A DNA stretch of 7,301 nt from Hyphomicrobiales bacterium (GTDB lineage Bacteria > Pseudomonadota > Alphaproteobacteria > Rhizobiales > JAKIUO01), in the NCBI GenBank assembly GCA_027069645.1, contig JALXEI010000092.1, positions 1 through 7,301 on the forward strand, in the 5' to 3' direction. Shown here in pieces: positions 1 to 5,871 of the stretch. The translations under genes and the position numbers were made by a program. Each line of letters starts with the position of its first letter. Position 1 is the stretch's first letter. Under the pieces are notes generated by a model. It saw only the letters and a program-made list of their open reading frames with translations, made no database searches and was not told the origin of the DNA.

Positions 1-953
1 ACAAGATGCTGACTGGCGAGCGCGAAAAACTGCTGCAAATGGAAGTGGTGCTGGGTCAGCGGGTGATTGGCCAGAAAGAAGCGGTGGAAGCGGTATCAAC
101 CGCCGTGCGCCGTGCCCGCGCCGGTTTGCAGGATGCCAACCGGCCCATCGGCTCCTTCATGTTTCTGGGGCCGACCGGGGTCGGCAAGACCGAGCTGACC
201 AAAGCGCTGGCCGCGTTTCTGTTTGACGATGAAACGGCGATGGTGCGGCTCGACATGTCGGAATATATGGAAAAACATTCCGTCGCCCGGCTGATCGGCG
301 CCCCTCCCGGCTATGTCGGTTATGAAGAGGGGGGGGCGCTCACCGAGGCGGTGCGGCGGCGTCCCTATCAGGTCATCCTGTTCGACGAAATCGAAAAGGC
401 GCATCCGGATGTGTTCAACGTTCTGTTGCAGGTGCTCGATGATGGTCGCCTCACCGACGGGCAGGGGCGCACGGTCGATTTTCGCAACACGCTGATCATC
501 ATGACTTCCAATATGGGCGCCGAATATCTGGTCAATCTCAAGGAGGACGAGGATGTCGACAAGGTGCGCGACGAGGTCATGAACGTGGTCAAAAGCGCGT
601 TCCGGCCCGAATTTCTCAACCGGCTCGACGAGATCATCCTGTTCCATCGCCTGAAGCGCGACATGATGGCGGCGATTGTCGATATCCAGATGAAGCGTCT
701 GCAAAAACTGCTGCATGATCGCAAGATCAATATCGTACTCGACGATGATGCCCGGCAATGGCTGGCCAATAAAGGCTATGATCCGGCCTATGGCGCCCGC
801 CCCCTGAAGCGCGTCATTCAAAAGGCGGTCCAGGACCCGCTGGCCGAATTGCTGCTGGCCGGCAAGATCAGGGATGGTGAAGACGTCAAGGTCGGCACCC
901 AAAACGGCAACTTGACGCTCAACGGCGTCGAAGTAGAGATGCGGGCGCTGTAG
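1..953 (+). CDS. clpB: ATP-dependent chaperone ClpB, C-terminal part (5' end outside window)
   Basis: This is the C-terminal third of the Hsp100 disaggregase ClpB, a cytoplasmic hexameric AAA+ ATPase that works with DnaK to pull proteins out of aggregates. The reading frame is open from the window edge, so the ATG at 6 is internal; about 316 residues of a protein normally near 860 are present. They form the second nucleotide-binding domain. Counting from the ATG at 6: Walker A GPTGVGKT near residues 55-62, the pore-loop segment GYVGYEEGG near 102-110, Walker B VILFDEIEKAH near 123-133, sensor-1 TSN near 167-169, the arginine-finger region FRPEFLNRLDE near 198-208, and sensor-2 GARPLKR near 264-270. 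The phrase VRRARAGLQDANRPIGSF is typical of ClpB rather than ClpA or ClpC. The gene ends with TAG, and its 3' neighbour is the AT-rich inserted cassette. Confidence 0.97.
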   Translation, partial: KMLTGEREKLLQMEVVLGQRVIGQKEAVEAVSTAVRRARAGLQDANRPIGSFMFLGPTGVGKTELTKALAAFLFDDETAMVRLDMSEYMEKHSVARLIGAPPGYVGYEEGGALTEAVRRRPYQVILFDEIEKAHPDVFNVLLQVLDDGRLTDGQGRTVDFRNTLIIMTSNMGAEYLVNLKEDEDVDKVRDEVMNVVKSAFRPEFLNRLDEIILFHRLKRDMMAAIVDIQMKRLQKLLHDRKINIVLDDDARQWLANKGYDPAYGARPLKRVIQKAVQDPLAELLLAGKIRDGEDVKVGTQNGNLTLNGVEVEMRAL

Positions 954-982
954 GCCTCTGGCGGACGGGGGCCGTCTATAGG

Positions 983-1021
983 AAAACATTCCGGAAGGGG
1001 TTACAAACCCCTTCCGGCGGG
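983..1021 (+). repeat. left 39-bp inverted repeat containing a perfect 27-bp hairpin
   Basis: The core (991-1017) is a perfect palindrome: arm CCGGAAGGGGTT, loop ACA, then the complementary arm. It is flanked outside by AAAACATT and inside by CGGG. Read leftward, the hairpin is followed by AATGTTTTCC, so it could weakly terminate the 91-residue gene just to its right. Read rightward it is followed by GC-rich sequence and not a T-run, so it is a poor Rho-independent terminator for clpB. Confidence 0.9.
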
Positions 1022-1026
1022 GGCTG

Positions 1027-1302
1027 TTAATAGCAAAAACCATCCCTTTTGACCTTGCAGTTAAACTTCTTGATCATTTCATTCAATTCATCCGACAGGC
1101 ATTGGAAATATTGTTTCAAATCACTCTGGTAACTTTCCAGTTCGGACCGGCACTGATCGAATGCAAATGTATCCGACGTTCCACTGGAATCCAGCATTTC
1201 GACACATGACGGTTCAACTGGTGCAGAACACAAACCAGCTTCAAGATGTGTGGATGTCAGAACCACGATTGAAATTGCAATCAGATATTGTAAAACTCTC
1301 AT
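1027..1302 (-). CDS. predicted secreted small six-cysteine protein, function unknown
   Basis: The product is 91 residues from the ATG at 1302. I chose this start over a GTG at 1353 because GGAG lies 5 bases before it and it places a signal peptide exactly at the N-terminus. Residues 1-22 form an N-terminal signal: MR, then a hydrophobic stretch (LQYLIAISIVVL), then a likely cleavage after LEA. The mature part holds six cysteines (25, 33, 51, 68, 82, 90), enough for three disulfides, and a charged, probably helical middle (51-80) with the pattern C-x16-C-x13-C. It is therefore predicted to be periplasmic or secreted. From memory, the layout (CSAP-x-EPSC near the start, CxxE--Y--Y--CL in the middle, RFNC or KFNC near the end) resembles small uncharacterised proteins common in Alphaproteobacteria; I know of no named function. 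It lies downstream of the 1393 gene in the same orientation, and AT-rich composition sets both apart from the neighbouring genes. Confidence 0.7.
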   Translation of the reverse strand: MRVLQYLIAISIVVLTSTHLEAGLCSAPVEPSCVEMLDSSGTSDTFAFDQCRSELESYQSDLKQYFQCLSDELNEMIKKFNCKVKRDGFCY

Positions 1303-1392
1303 TTTTACTCCGTTATTTGACTTTGGTAATGTGTCAAGTCCTGTGAGAAGCACACATTTTCTGTGACTGTAAAAATCTCTGATACAAACCCA
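1303..1392 (-). promoter_or_regulatory. 90-bp leader between the two cassette genes with a TTGACA box
   Basis: On the minus strand this spacer carries a perfect TTGACA hexamer (about 1332-1337) shortly before the six-cysteine gene. TTGAC and a downstream GTCAA form a 5-bp dyad 11 bases apart. No convincing -10 box lies 16-18 bases beyond the TTGACA. It may be a weak promoter, an operator, or simply an intergenic spacer in a two-gene transcript. The GGAG ribosome binding site of the downstream gene lies at its end. Confidence 0.2.
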
Positions 1393-1905
1393 TTATTGTT
1401 TACAAAAACGCTTCACAATTATTTTGGCTTGCCAAGCCGCAGTTTTGTCTTCTCTTGTTATTGGTTTGAAGTTGTTGTCTATCAGTTTGGCTGCATAGAA
1501 TATTTTCTCGAGGTCCCTACGCTTATCCTTACTTATGTCTGACCAGTATAGTTTTTTCGGAGTGCTACACTGTAGAAATGCTATTGCCTCATGCTCGAGC
1601 CAACTTCGGCCTTTGAAGTGTTGTACTACTCCTGTTGCGATAGCAACCATTCCTTCAACCCTCTGGTTATTTGGTAGTTTTCCCCAAAACCTGATATGGG
1701 AATAGCAACTTTTAAACCAGCACCAAGGTTCGGTAAGATCGATAATTCTTGTCGCTTTATATTGCCACCCTCGGTTTTCAAACTCTTTAATGTGAGATTT
1801 GTGCCAAGAAGTATCAGGAGTGAAATAGCCACCAATCAACGATGCAAAAAGTATAACGCCGCCAAATAAAACAATTCGTCTCAACCAAGTGCCCTCCAAA
1901 CTCAC
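1393..1905 (-). CDS. predicted single-pass membrane-anchored protein, function unknown
   Basis: The longest reading is 170 residues from a GTG at 1905. A TTG at 1884 is the likelier start, giving 163 residues: GGAGGG lies 7 bases before it, and the protein then begins MRRIVLFGGV, the usual charged lead-in to a membrane segment. In that numbering residues 4-20 are one hydrophobic helix (signal anchor or signal peptide) and residues 21-163 are hydrophilic, basic and rich in Trp and aromatic residues. Four cysteines lie in this part (55, 60, 106, 161). With an N-in topology it would face the periplasm, where the cysteines could pair. I recognise no family. It is the upstream gene of the AT-rich pair and is probably co-transcribed with the six-cysteine gene, its stop lying 90 bp before that gene's ATG. 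A periplasmic partner role, such as processing, anchoring or immunity, is only a guess. Confidence 0.6.
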   Translation of the reverse strand: MSLEGTWLRRIVLFGGVILFASLIGGYFTPDTSWHKSHIKEFENRGWQYKATRIIDLTEPWCWFKSCYSHIRFWGKLPNNQRVEGMVAIATGVVQHFKGRSWLEHEAIAFLQCSTPKKLYWSDISKDKRRDLEKIFYAAKLIDNNFKPITREDKTAAWQAKIIVKRFCKQ

Positions 1906-1923
1906 GTTTCAAAGTGAAATGTG

Positions 1924-1962
1924 CCCGCCGGAAGGGGTTTGTAACCCCTTCCGGAACGTTTT
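1924..1962 (-). repeat. right 39-bp inverted repeat containing a perfect 27-bp hairpin
   Basis: The core at 1928-1954 has the same 12-bp arms as the left copy, with the loop read as TGT on the plus strand. Loop, inner flank (CGGG) and outer flank (AAAACGTT on the minus strand) are thus all inverted relative to the left copy; the single difference is A at 988 against G on the minus strand at 1957. Read rightward, the hairpin is followed by AACGTTTTAT, which resembles an intrinsic terminator, yet no rightward gene ends just before it. It sits immediately upstream of the 1393-1905 gene and may insulate or influence that gene's transcription. Confidence 0.9.
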
Positions 1963-2152
1963 ATCGCACGGAATTTGCCCCTCCACCATATACCAGCGAG
2001 TTCAGGCGGGCAATGGGGGGTGGCGGAGGACCATTTTGAGTGTTCAGGGCGTTCTACATATCCCTTGCGCACTTGGCTTCCACAGTCGAAAGCGTCCGGT
2101 TTCATCATCCACAAACAGTGCCGGGCGGTCCGTATCGCGTGATATTTCTCTC

Positions 2153-2165
2153 TGTCATGATGACA
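2153..2165. promoter_or_regulatory. perfect 13-bp palindrome, possible operator
   Basis: TGTCAT-G-ATGACA is a perfect dyad with 6-bp arms, about 150 bp upstream of the MuiA-type start. Its size and symmetry suit a dimeric regulator, and it shares the half-site TGTCA with the palindrome at 6486-6495 in the irr/fabA region. No regulator can be named, and short palindromes also arise by chance. Confidence 0.2.
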
Positions 2166-2260
2166 TCGTGCAGAATTATCGCAAGATTACGCGTTACACA
2201 ACTCAGCATGAGTCATCGCCTGCGCCGTCGCGCATGACTGTCGGTTTGTTGTTGAAAATG

Positions 2261-2287
2261 TCCCGCGATATGGTGAGATATGCGGGA
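2261..2287 (+). promoter_or_regulatory. bulged hairpin just before the MuiA-type gene
   Basis: The arms TCCCGC-G-ATAT and ATATGCGGGA pair over 10 bp with one bulged G and a 6-base loop. The right arm can instead use its GGGA to pair with TCCC at 2291-2294, so two mutually exclusive folds exist in the likely leader. The structure lies 28 bases before the ATG and may be a leader hairpin or part of an operator; no T-run follows it. Confidence 0.3.
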
Positions 2288-2315
2288 TATTCCCTTCATA
2301 CCAGGAGCCGGAACC

Positions 2316-3914
2316 ATGAAACTGACATCAAAAATCGACGCGGTGACGCTGTTTTCAAAAGGGGCCGAGGTTACCCGGCTGGCGCAAATCGAGCTGGAGG
2401 AGGGGGAACACCGGCTTGTTTTGCGGGATTTGCCGCCTGGTCTCATGGCCGACAGTTTGCGGGTGGAAGGCGAGGTGGATGGTAAACTTACCATTGCCGC
2501 CGTGGACAGCCGCATCGTTCATATCAGCAGCGCGGAAAAAAAGCTGGACGAGAGCGAGCGCCGTCTTCTGGAAAAGCGCATTGAAAAGCTTGAAGATCAA
2601 ATGCAGGAACTGGAAGGGCGCCTGCAAACCGCGGCCACGCAGAAAAATCTCATGGACGCTCTGGCGGCCATGCCCGGTTCGCCGCGCAGTCCGAAAACCG
2701 ACTGGGGCAAAATATTTGATCTGATCGGCGAGCGCTTGCCAGGGGTATATGAGACCATCAATGCCCTGACCATCGCACAACGCCATCTCGGGGAAACCAT
2801 CGAGGATTTGCGCGGCCAGCTTGATGATCAGCCCCGGGATAAAATCATGCGCACCGAGGTCGAAATCAGCGCCACGGCCGGAAGTGCATTGAAGGGAGAG
2901 CTGAAAATCCGCTATCAAATGCCGGATGCGGGCTGGCAGCCGGTTTATGATGCGCGGCTCGACACGGGATCGGCTGACGGGCAGACGCTGATTGACCTGG
3001 TGCGCCGTGCCCGCATTTTTCAAAACAGCGGCGAAGCGTGGCAGGATGTGGAACTGAGCCTTTCGACAACCCGTCCTTCGGGAAGAACCGGCGCCCCCGA
3101 TCTTGCCCCGGTCATTCTTGACATATTGCCTGAAGCTCCCGGTATTCCTCGCGGTGCCTTGCGCCAGCACAGCCCCGTTCCACAGCAACAGCCCGAGGCC
3201 GTCATGTGTGCCGCGATGCCCGATGAGAGTGCCGGTGCCGTGCCGGGTGATGTGATGCAAAAGGTGATCGAGCAGGAAACAAAAGTGGAGCAGGGCGGTT
3301 TTCATATTCGGTTCGAGGTGCCGGGTCGGGTCACGCTTTCGGGCAGGGGCGAGCAGAAAAAAGTACGTATTGGCGGGCAAAAACTGAAACCGGCTCTTGA
3401 GGTTCGCGCCACTCCGCTGCTTGATCCGACGGCTTTTTTGTATGCCGTTTTCAGGCTCGATGGCGAACTGCCGCTGTTGCCGGGAGAGGTGGCGCTTTAT
3501 CGCGACAATGTTTATGTGGGCAATGGTCATTTGCCGCTGGTCAATGTCGGCGAGCGTCACGAGCTGGGCTTTGGCGCCGATGATCAGGTCAGCGTCAAAA
3601 GGGTGGAGAAACATCGCGAGAAGGGCCGCCAGGGTCTCATCAGGAGTGAGAACAGCGACGAATATGAATTTGAAATCAGCATTGACAATCATCACCCGCG
3701 GGCCATGCCGGTGCGGATTCTTGACCGTGTTCCCGTCTCCAGGCATGAAAAGCTGAAAGTGGAACGTTTGCGTGATATGACCAGGCCGGACGAGGAAAAT
3801 GTCGATGATAAACGCGGCGTACTGGCCTGGGAATTTGATTTGGGCGCAGGACAGCAGCACAAAATCAACCTGCACTACCGCATCACCTGGCCAAAAGGCG
3901 AACAGGTCGGATGA
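2316..3914 (+). CDS. DUF4139 / mucoidy-inhibitor MuiA family protein
   Basis: The product is 532 residues from the ATG at 2316, chosen because AGGAG lies 8 bases before it; an in-frame ATG at 2280 lies inside a hairpin and lacks such a site. The N-terminus (residues 7-65, with VTLFSKGAEVTR near 10-21) matches the DUF4140 N-terminal domain of MuiA-like proteins. Charged coiled-coil helices follow at about 72-110 and 140-172, and then the long beta-rich DUF4139 domain (about 183-530). Family signatures there include IRYQMPDAGWQPVYDARL near 198-215 and QNSGEAWQDVELSLSTTRPS. The family is named after a factor affecting mucoidy in Klebsiella; its biochemical role is not established. No signal peptide or membrane helix is seen here, so the protein is probably cytoplasmic. 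A Pro/Gln/Ala-rich linker near residues 270-310 may be disordered. It is the first gene of a tight operon: its TGA overlaps the next ATG (ATGA). Confidence 0.88.
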   Translation: MKLTSKIDAVTLFSKGAEVTRLAQIELEEGEHRLVLRDLPPGLMADSLRVEGEVDGKLTIAAVDSRIVHISSAEKKLDESERRLLEKRIEKLEDQMQELEGRLQTAATQKNLMDALAAMPGSPRSPKTDWGKIFDLIGERLPGVYETINALTIAQRHLGETIEDLRGQLDDQPRDKIMRTEVEISATAGSALKGELKIRYQMPDAGWQPVYDARLDTGSADGQTLIDLVRRARIFQNSGEAWQDVELSLSTTRPSGRTGAPDLAPVILDILPEAPGIPRGALRQHSPVPQQQPEAVMCAAMPDESAGAVPGDVMQKVIEQETKVEQGGFHIRFEVPGRVTLSGRGEQKKVRIGGQKLKPALEVRATPLLDPTAFLYAVFRLDGELPLLPGEVALYRDNVYVGNGHLPLVNVGERHELGFGADDQVSVKRVEKHREKGRQGLIRSENSDEYEFEISIDNHHPRAMPVRILDRVPVSRHEKLKVERLRDMTRPDEENVDDKRGVLAWEFDLGAGQQHKINLHYRITWPKGEQVG

Positions 3915-4465
3915 ATGGAAAAGGTCTTCATAAGGGAATTTTGCGCCCGGCCTCTCTCGAAAATTTGCCCCTGATCAATCGCTGGCTGGTGCAGCCCGGG
4001 ATCAGGCGCTGGTGGGGGGCGCCGATCAGTACGCAAAAGGAAATGCGACTGGGCATTATGGTGCCAAAGGAGATCGGGCAGGTATTTTTGATCTTCGGTC
4101 AGACGACAGACAGGCCGCTTGGCCTCGTTTCGCTCATTCACGCAAGGGCGTTCAGCCGTTCAGCGATCAACTGGCCGGATTTCCTGCCGCAACAGGCGTG
4201 GGAAATAGGCATTTTGATTGCAGATCGAAAGGATCGCCAGAAAGGTCTCGGCACGCGCGCCCTGCAAGAGGCCCCAAAACACATGCCGGTTACAATGGAT
4301 GAGCCGGTTTTTGCGTGGATCAAAAAAGACAACAGGGCTTCGCTGGCAACCTTCGCCAAACTCGGATATGTTCCGGCCTGTGAGAAAGAAGCCGCGCGCT
4401 ATTGCTCCTGTTCCGTTTTGTTGAGATATGATCCTGATGCCCACTGCGAAAAGCCGGACAGATAA
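3911..4465 (+). CDS. GNAT-family N-acetyltransferase (AAC(6')-like subgroup)
   Basis: The product is 184 residues. Proteins of this family transfer an acetyl group from acetyl-CoA to an amine; the substrate cannot be read from sequence. Visible GNAT features are the N-terminal LRPASLENLPLINRWLVQPG-x-RRWWG segment (11-36), motif A EIGILIADRKDRQKGLGTRAL (98-118) with the acetyl-CoA pyrophosphate loop DRQKGLGT, and motif B NRASLATFAKLGYV (141-154). The N-terminal WWG and the motif A style recall the Acetyltransf_8 / aminoglycoside 6'-acetyltransferase group, but this does not imply drug resistance. The start overlaps the preceding stop by 4 bases (ATGA), with no strong ribosome binding site, which suggests translational coupling. 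The 3' end overlaps the next gene by 29 or 38 bases. The C-terminal tail (about 172-184) is short, charged and probably disordered. Confidence 0.88.
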   Translation: MNGKGLHKGILRPASLENLPLINRWLVQPGIRRWWGAPISTQKEMRLGIMVPKEIGQVFLIFGQTTDRPLGLVSLIHARAFSRSAINWPDFLPQQAWEIGILIADRKDRQKGLGTRALQEAPKHMPVTMDEPVFAWIKKDNRASLATFAKLGYVPACEKEAARYCSCSVLLRYDPDAHCEKPDR

Positions 4466-5024
4466 ACAAAAAGATCATCTGCGCAAGCAGATGAAAGCGC
4501 GGCGTTCTGCCGTCACTCCCGCAGAGGCCGAACAGGCTGCCCATGAGGTGATCGAACATATAAAACCGCTGTTGCAGGAAAAAAGGCGCCGACAGGTCGG
4601 CCTTTATCATCCCGTCAACAGCGAGCTCGATACGCTGCCGCTGGCGCATTTCCTGCGCGCTGCGGGTTGTCGCCTGTCGCTGCCGGTCGTGCGGGGCAGA
4701 ACAGAGCCGCTGACCTTCCGTCCCTGGAATATCGACGAGCAACTGGTGTTGGGTCAGTACAGTATCAGGGTACCGGTCGACAAGGGCTTGAGCGTTGAGC
4801 CCGATTTGCTTATTGTGCCGCTTCTGGCCTTTGACGGGAAAGGAAACCGGCTGGGTTATGGCGGTGGCTATTATGACCGCACACTGGAAAGGTTGCGGGC
4901 GGCAAAGCCGGTATTGGCGGTCGGTCTCGCCCATGATTTCCAGCAGGTGGCGGCGTTGCCGGTCAATGCCCTTGACCAGCGTCTTGACCATATTGCAACC
5001 CCTGCCGGTCTGCTGAGATTTTGA
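4428..5024 (+). CDS. ygfA: 5-formyltetrahydrofolate cyclo-ligase (5,10-methenyl-THF synthetase)
   Basis: This cytoplasmic enzyme of one-carbon metabolism uses ATP to convert 5-formyltetrahydrofolate, a dead-end folate, to 5,10-methenyltetrahydrofolate. At 198 residues it has the usual length. Family signatures are a basic N-terminal helix (KQKDHLRKQMKARR, 13-26), VGLYHPVNSELDT (57-69) with the conserved Glu66 of the folate site, PDLLIVPLLAFD (125-136), and the nucleotide/phosphate-binding loop GNRLGYGGGYYDR (139-151). A second in-frame ATG at 4437 may be the true start; a GAG lies 11 bases before it, whereas 4428 has no properly spaced site. Either way the start lies inside the acetyltransferase gene, so the two are probably translationally coupled. 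In many bacteria 6S RNA precedes this gene; the overlap leaves no room for it here. Confidence 0.96.
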   Translation: MILMPTAKSRTDKQKDHLRKQMKARRSAVTPAEAEQAAHEVIEHIKPLLQEKRRRQVGLYHPVNSELDTLPLAHFLRAAGCRLSLPVVRGRTEPLTFRPWNIDEQLVLGQYSIRVPVDKGLSVEPDLLIVPLLAFDGKGNRLGYGGGYYDRTLERLRAAKPVLAVGLAHDFQQVAALPVNALDQRLDHIATPAGLLRF

Positions 5025-5052
5025 ACCGGCTTTTTCTGGAAAGTGATGAAGC

Positions 5053-5871
5053 GTGCGACTTTTGTTTCTGGGTGATATTGTGGGCCGGGCGGGGCGACAG
5101 GCCGTGCTTGCAAAACTGCCGGAGTTGCGCGAGCGTTACGTGCTTGATTTTGTCATCGTCAATGGCGAGAACGCAGCAGGCGGCTTTGGCATCAATGAAA
5201 AGATTGCCAACCGGCTCTTTGACGCCGGGGCCGATGTCATCACCACGGGCAATCATGCCTTTGACCAGCGCGAAACCCTGTCCCATATTGCCCGTGAGGA
5301 TCGTCTTTTGCGCCCGGCCAATTATCCCGAAGGGACACCGGGCAAGGGTGCCGGACTGTTTGAAGTGCAGGGTGGCGGGCGCATACTGGTGGTCAATCTG
5401 ATGGGCCGGGTGTTCATGCAGGAACTGGATTGCCCGTTTCAAAAGATTGCCGCAGAGCTGGAAGCCTGCCCGCTTGGATCGGGCGCTGATTTCGTGTTTG
5501 TTGACATGCACGCCGAAGCCAGTTCCGAAAAACAGGCGATGGGTTATTTTCTTGATGGCAAGGTCAGTGCAGTGATCGGCACTCATACCCATGTGCCAAC
5601 GGGGGATGACCGTATCCTGCCATGTGGAACGGGCTATATGTCCGACGCCGGTATGTGCGGGGTCTATGACAGTGTACTGGGTATGGAAAAGGACGAACCG
5701 GTCAATCGTTTTGTGACAAGGGTCAACGGCAGCCGTTTTGCGCCGGTGACGGGTGAAGCGGCGATAGCGGGTGTAGTGCTGGAGTTTGACAATTCAACCG
5801 GACTGACGCGCAATATTTCCCCCTTGCGGCTTGGACCGGATATAAGGGAAATGCAACCCGATTTCCGGTGA
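5053..5871 (+). CDS. YmdB-family metallophosphoesterase (TIGR00282-type)
   Basis: The product is 272 residues from a GTG at 5053, 28 bp after the folate gene and with only a weak purine-rich stretch (GGAAAG) before it. It is a calcineurin-like di-metal phosphodiesterase. The Bacillus subtilis relative YmdB hydrolyses cyclic nucleotides and affects biofilm and motility decisions through RNase Y; whether that role holds in Alphaproteobacteria is not known to me. All expected metal ligands are present: Asp8 (FLGDIVG), Glu39 and Asn40 (VNGENAAGG), Asn67 with His68 (TTGNHAFD), His153 (VDMHAEA), and His178 and His180 (GTHTHVPT). The C-terminal SDAGMCGVYDSVLGM block (197-211) is also typical. It is the last gene of the operon and converges on irr, with 67 bp between them and no clear intrinsic terminator. 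Confidence 0.94.
   Translation: MRLLFLGDIVGRAGRQAVLAKLPELRERYVLDFVIVNGENAAGGFGINEKIANRLFDAGADVITTGNHAFDQRETLSHIAREDRLLRPANYPEGTPGKGAGLFEVQGGGRILVVNLMGRVFMQELDCPFQKIAAELEACPLGSGADFVFVDMHAEASSEKQAMGYFLDGKVSAVIGTHTHVPTGDDRILPCGTGYMSDAGMCGVYDSVLGMEKDEPVNRFVTRVNGSRFAPVTGEAAIAGVVLEFDNSTGLTRNISPLRLGPDIREMQPDFR

Larger units (their letters stand above)
983..1962. mobile_element. putative inserted two-gene cassette bounded by palindromic inverted repeats
   Basis: A segment of 980 bp is bounded by two inverted copies of a 39-bp repeat (983-1021 and 1924-1962) that match at 38 of 39 positions. It holds two leftward genes that nearly fill the space: the downstream gene stops 5 bp inside the left repeat, and the upstream gene starts 18 to 39 bp inside the right repeat. 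Base composition falls from 62% GC in clpB (841-900) to 35% at 1441-1500 and 40% at 1501-1560. No transposase, integrase or clear target-site duplication is visible; the outer flanks are TCTATAGG on the left and ATCGCACG on the right. The repeats and composition are observed. That the unit was acquired as a block, possibly moved in trans like a MITE or REP-type element with cargo, is inference. The alternative is two genes lying by chance between two copies of a dispersed intergenic palindrome. Confidence 0.4.
1963..2315. other. gene-free region upstream of the MuiA-type operon
   Basis: This stretch of 353 bases shows no convincing gene on either strand. I looked for a tRNA or a small structured RNA and found no cloverleaf or T-loop sequence. 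It contains several short dyads: an imperfect stem between 1981-1987 and 2019-2029, a perfect 13-bp palindrome at 2153-2165, AGTCAT/ATGACT arms at 2211-2216 and 2234-2239, and a bulged hairpin at 2261-2287. The promoter of the following operon should lie here. The best -35-like box is TTGAAA at 2252-2257, but the matching -10 region (around 2275-2281, AGATAT) is weak. Confidence 0.5.

Noticed and set aside
991..1017. The left palindrome as an ordinary clpB intrinsic terminator
   Set aside because: In the clpB direction the hairpin is followed by CGGGGGCTGTTAA and not a T-run, and an inverted copy lies 0.9 kb away, so a repeat-element explanation fits better.
96..1043. A 315-codon open frame on the minus strand, antisense to clpB
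   Set aside because: It is the mirror of a strongly conserved ClpB reading frame in GC-rich DNA, runs into the palindrome at 991-1017, and its translation shows no recognisable domain.
983..1962. Insertion sequence or integron cassette
   Set aside because: Neither gene resembles a transposase or integrase, there is no clear target duplication, and the flanking repeats lack attC-like unpaired bases. The element is therefore described only as a putative non-autonomous cassette.
1963..2260. Possible tRNA, 6S RNA or other structured RNA
   Set aside because: Only short, interrupted stems appear; there is no tRNA T-loop or acceptor stem and no recognisable 6S layout. Absence of a pattern by eye does not exclude a small RNA.
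1889..2485. A 198-codon open frame on the plus strand spanning the right repeat and the start of the MuiA-type gene
   Set aside because: It reads through the palindrome and overlaps a real gene in another frame; no domain or ribosome binding site supports it.
2355..3875. A 506-codon open frame on the minus strand, antisense to the MuiA-type gene
   Set aside because: The plus-strand product has clear DUF4140/DUF4139 signatures, a coiled coil and a good ribosome binding site. The antisense product is His- and Arg-rich without a recognisable family, as expected for a codon-bias shadow.
3911..4465. Aminoglycoside resistance gene
   Set aside because: The resemblance to AAC(6') proteins is at superfamily level (WWG and motif A). 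The gene sits in a housekeeping-type operon with typical chromosomal composition, so no resistance role is claimed.
4320..4991. A 223-codon minus-strand frame, and a similar one at 4963-5592
   Set aside because: Both are antisense to the folate cyclo-ligase and the YmdB-type gene, whose catalytic motifs fix the coding strand.
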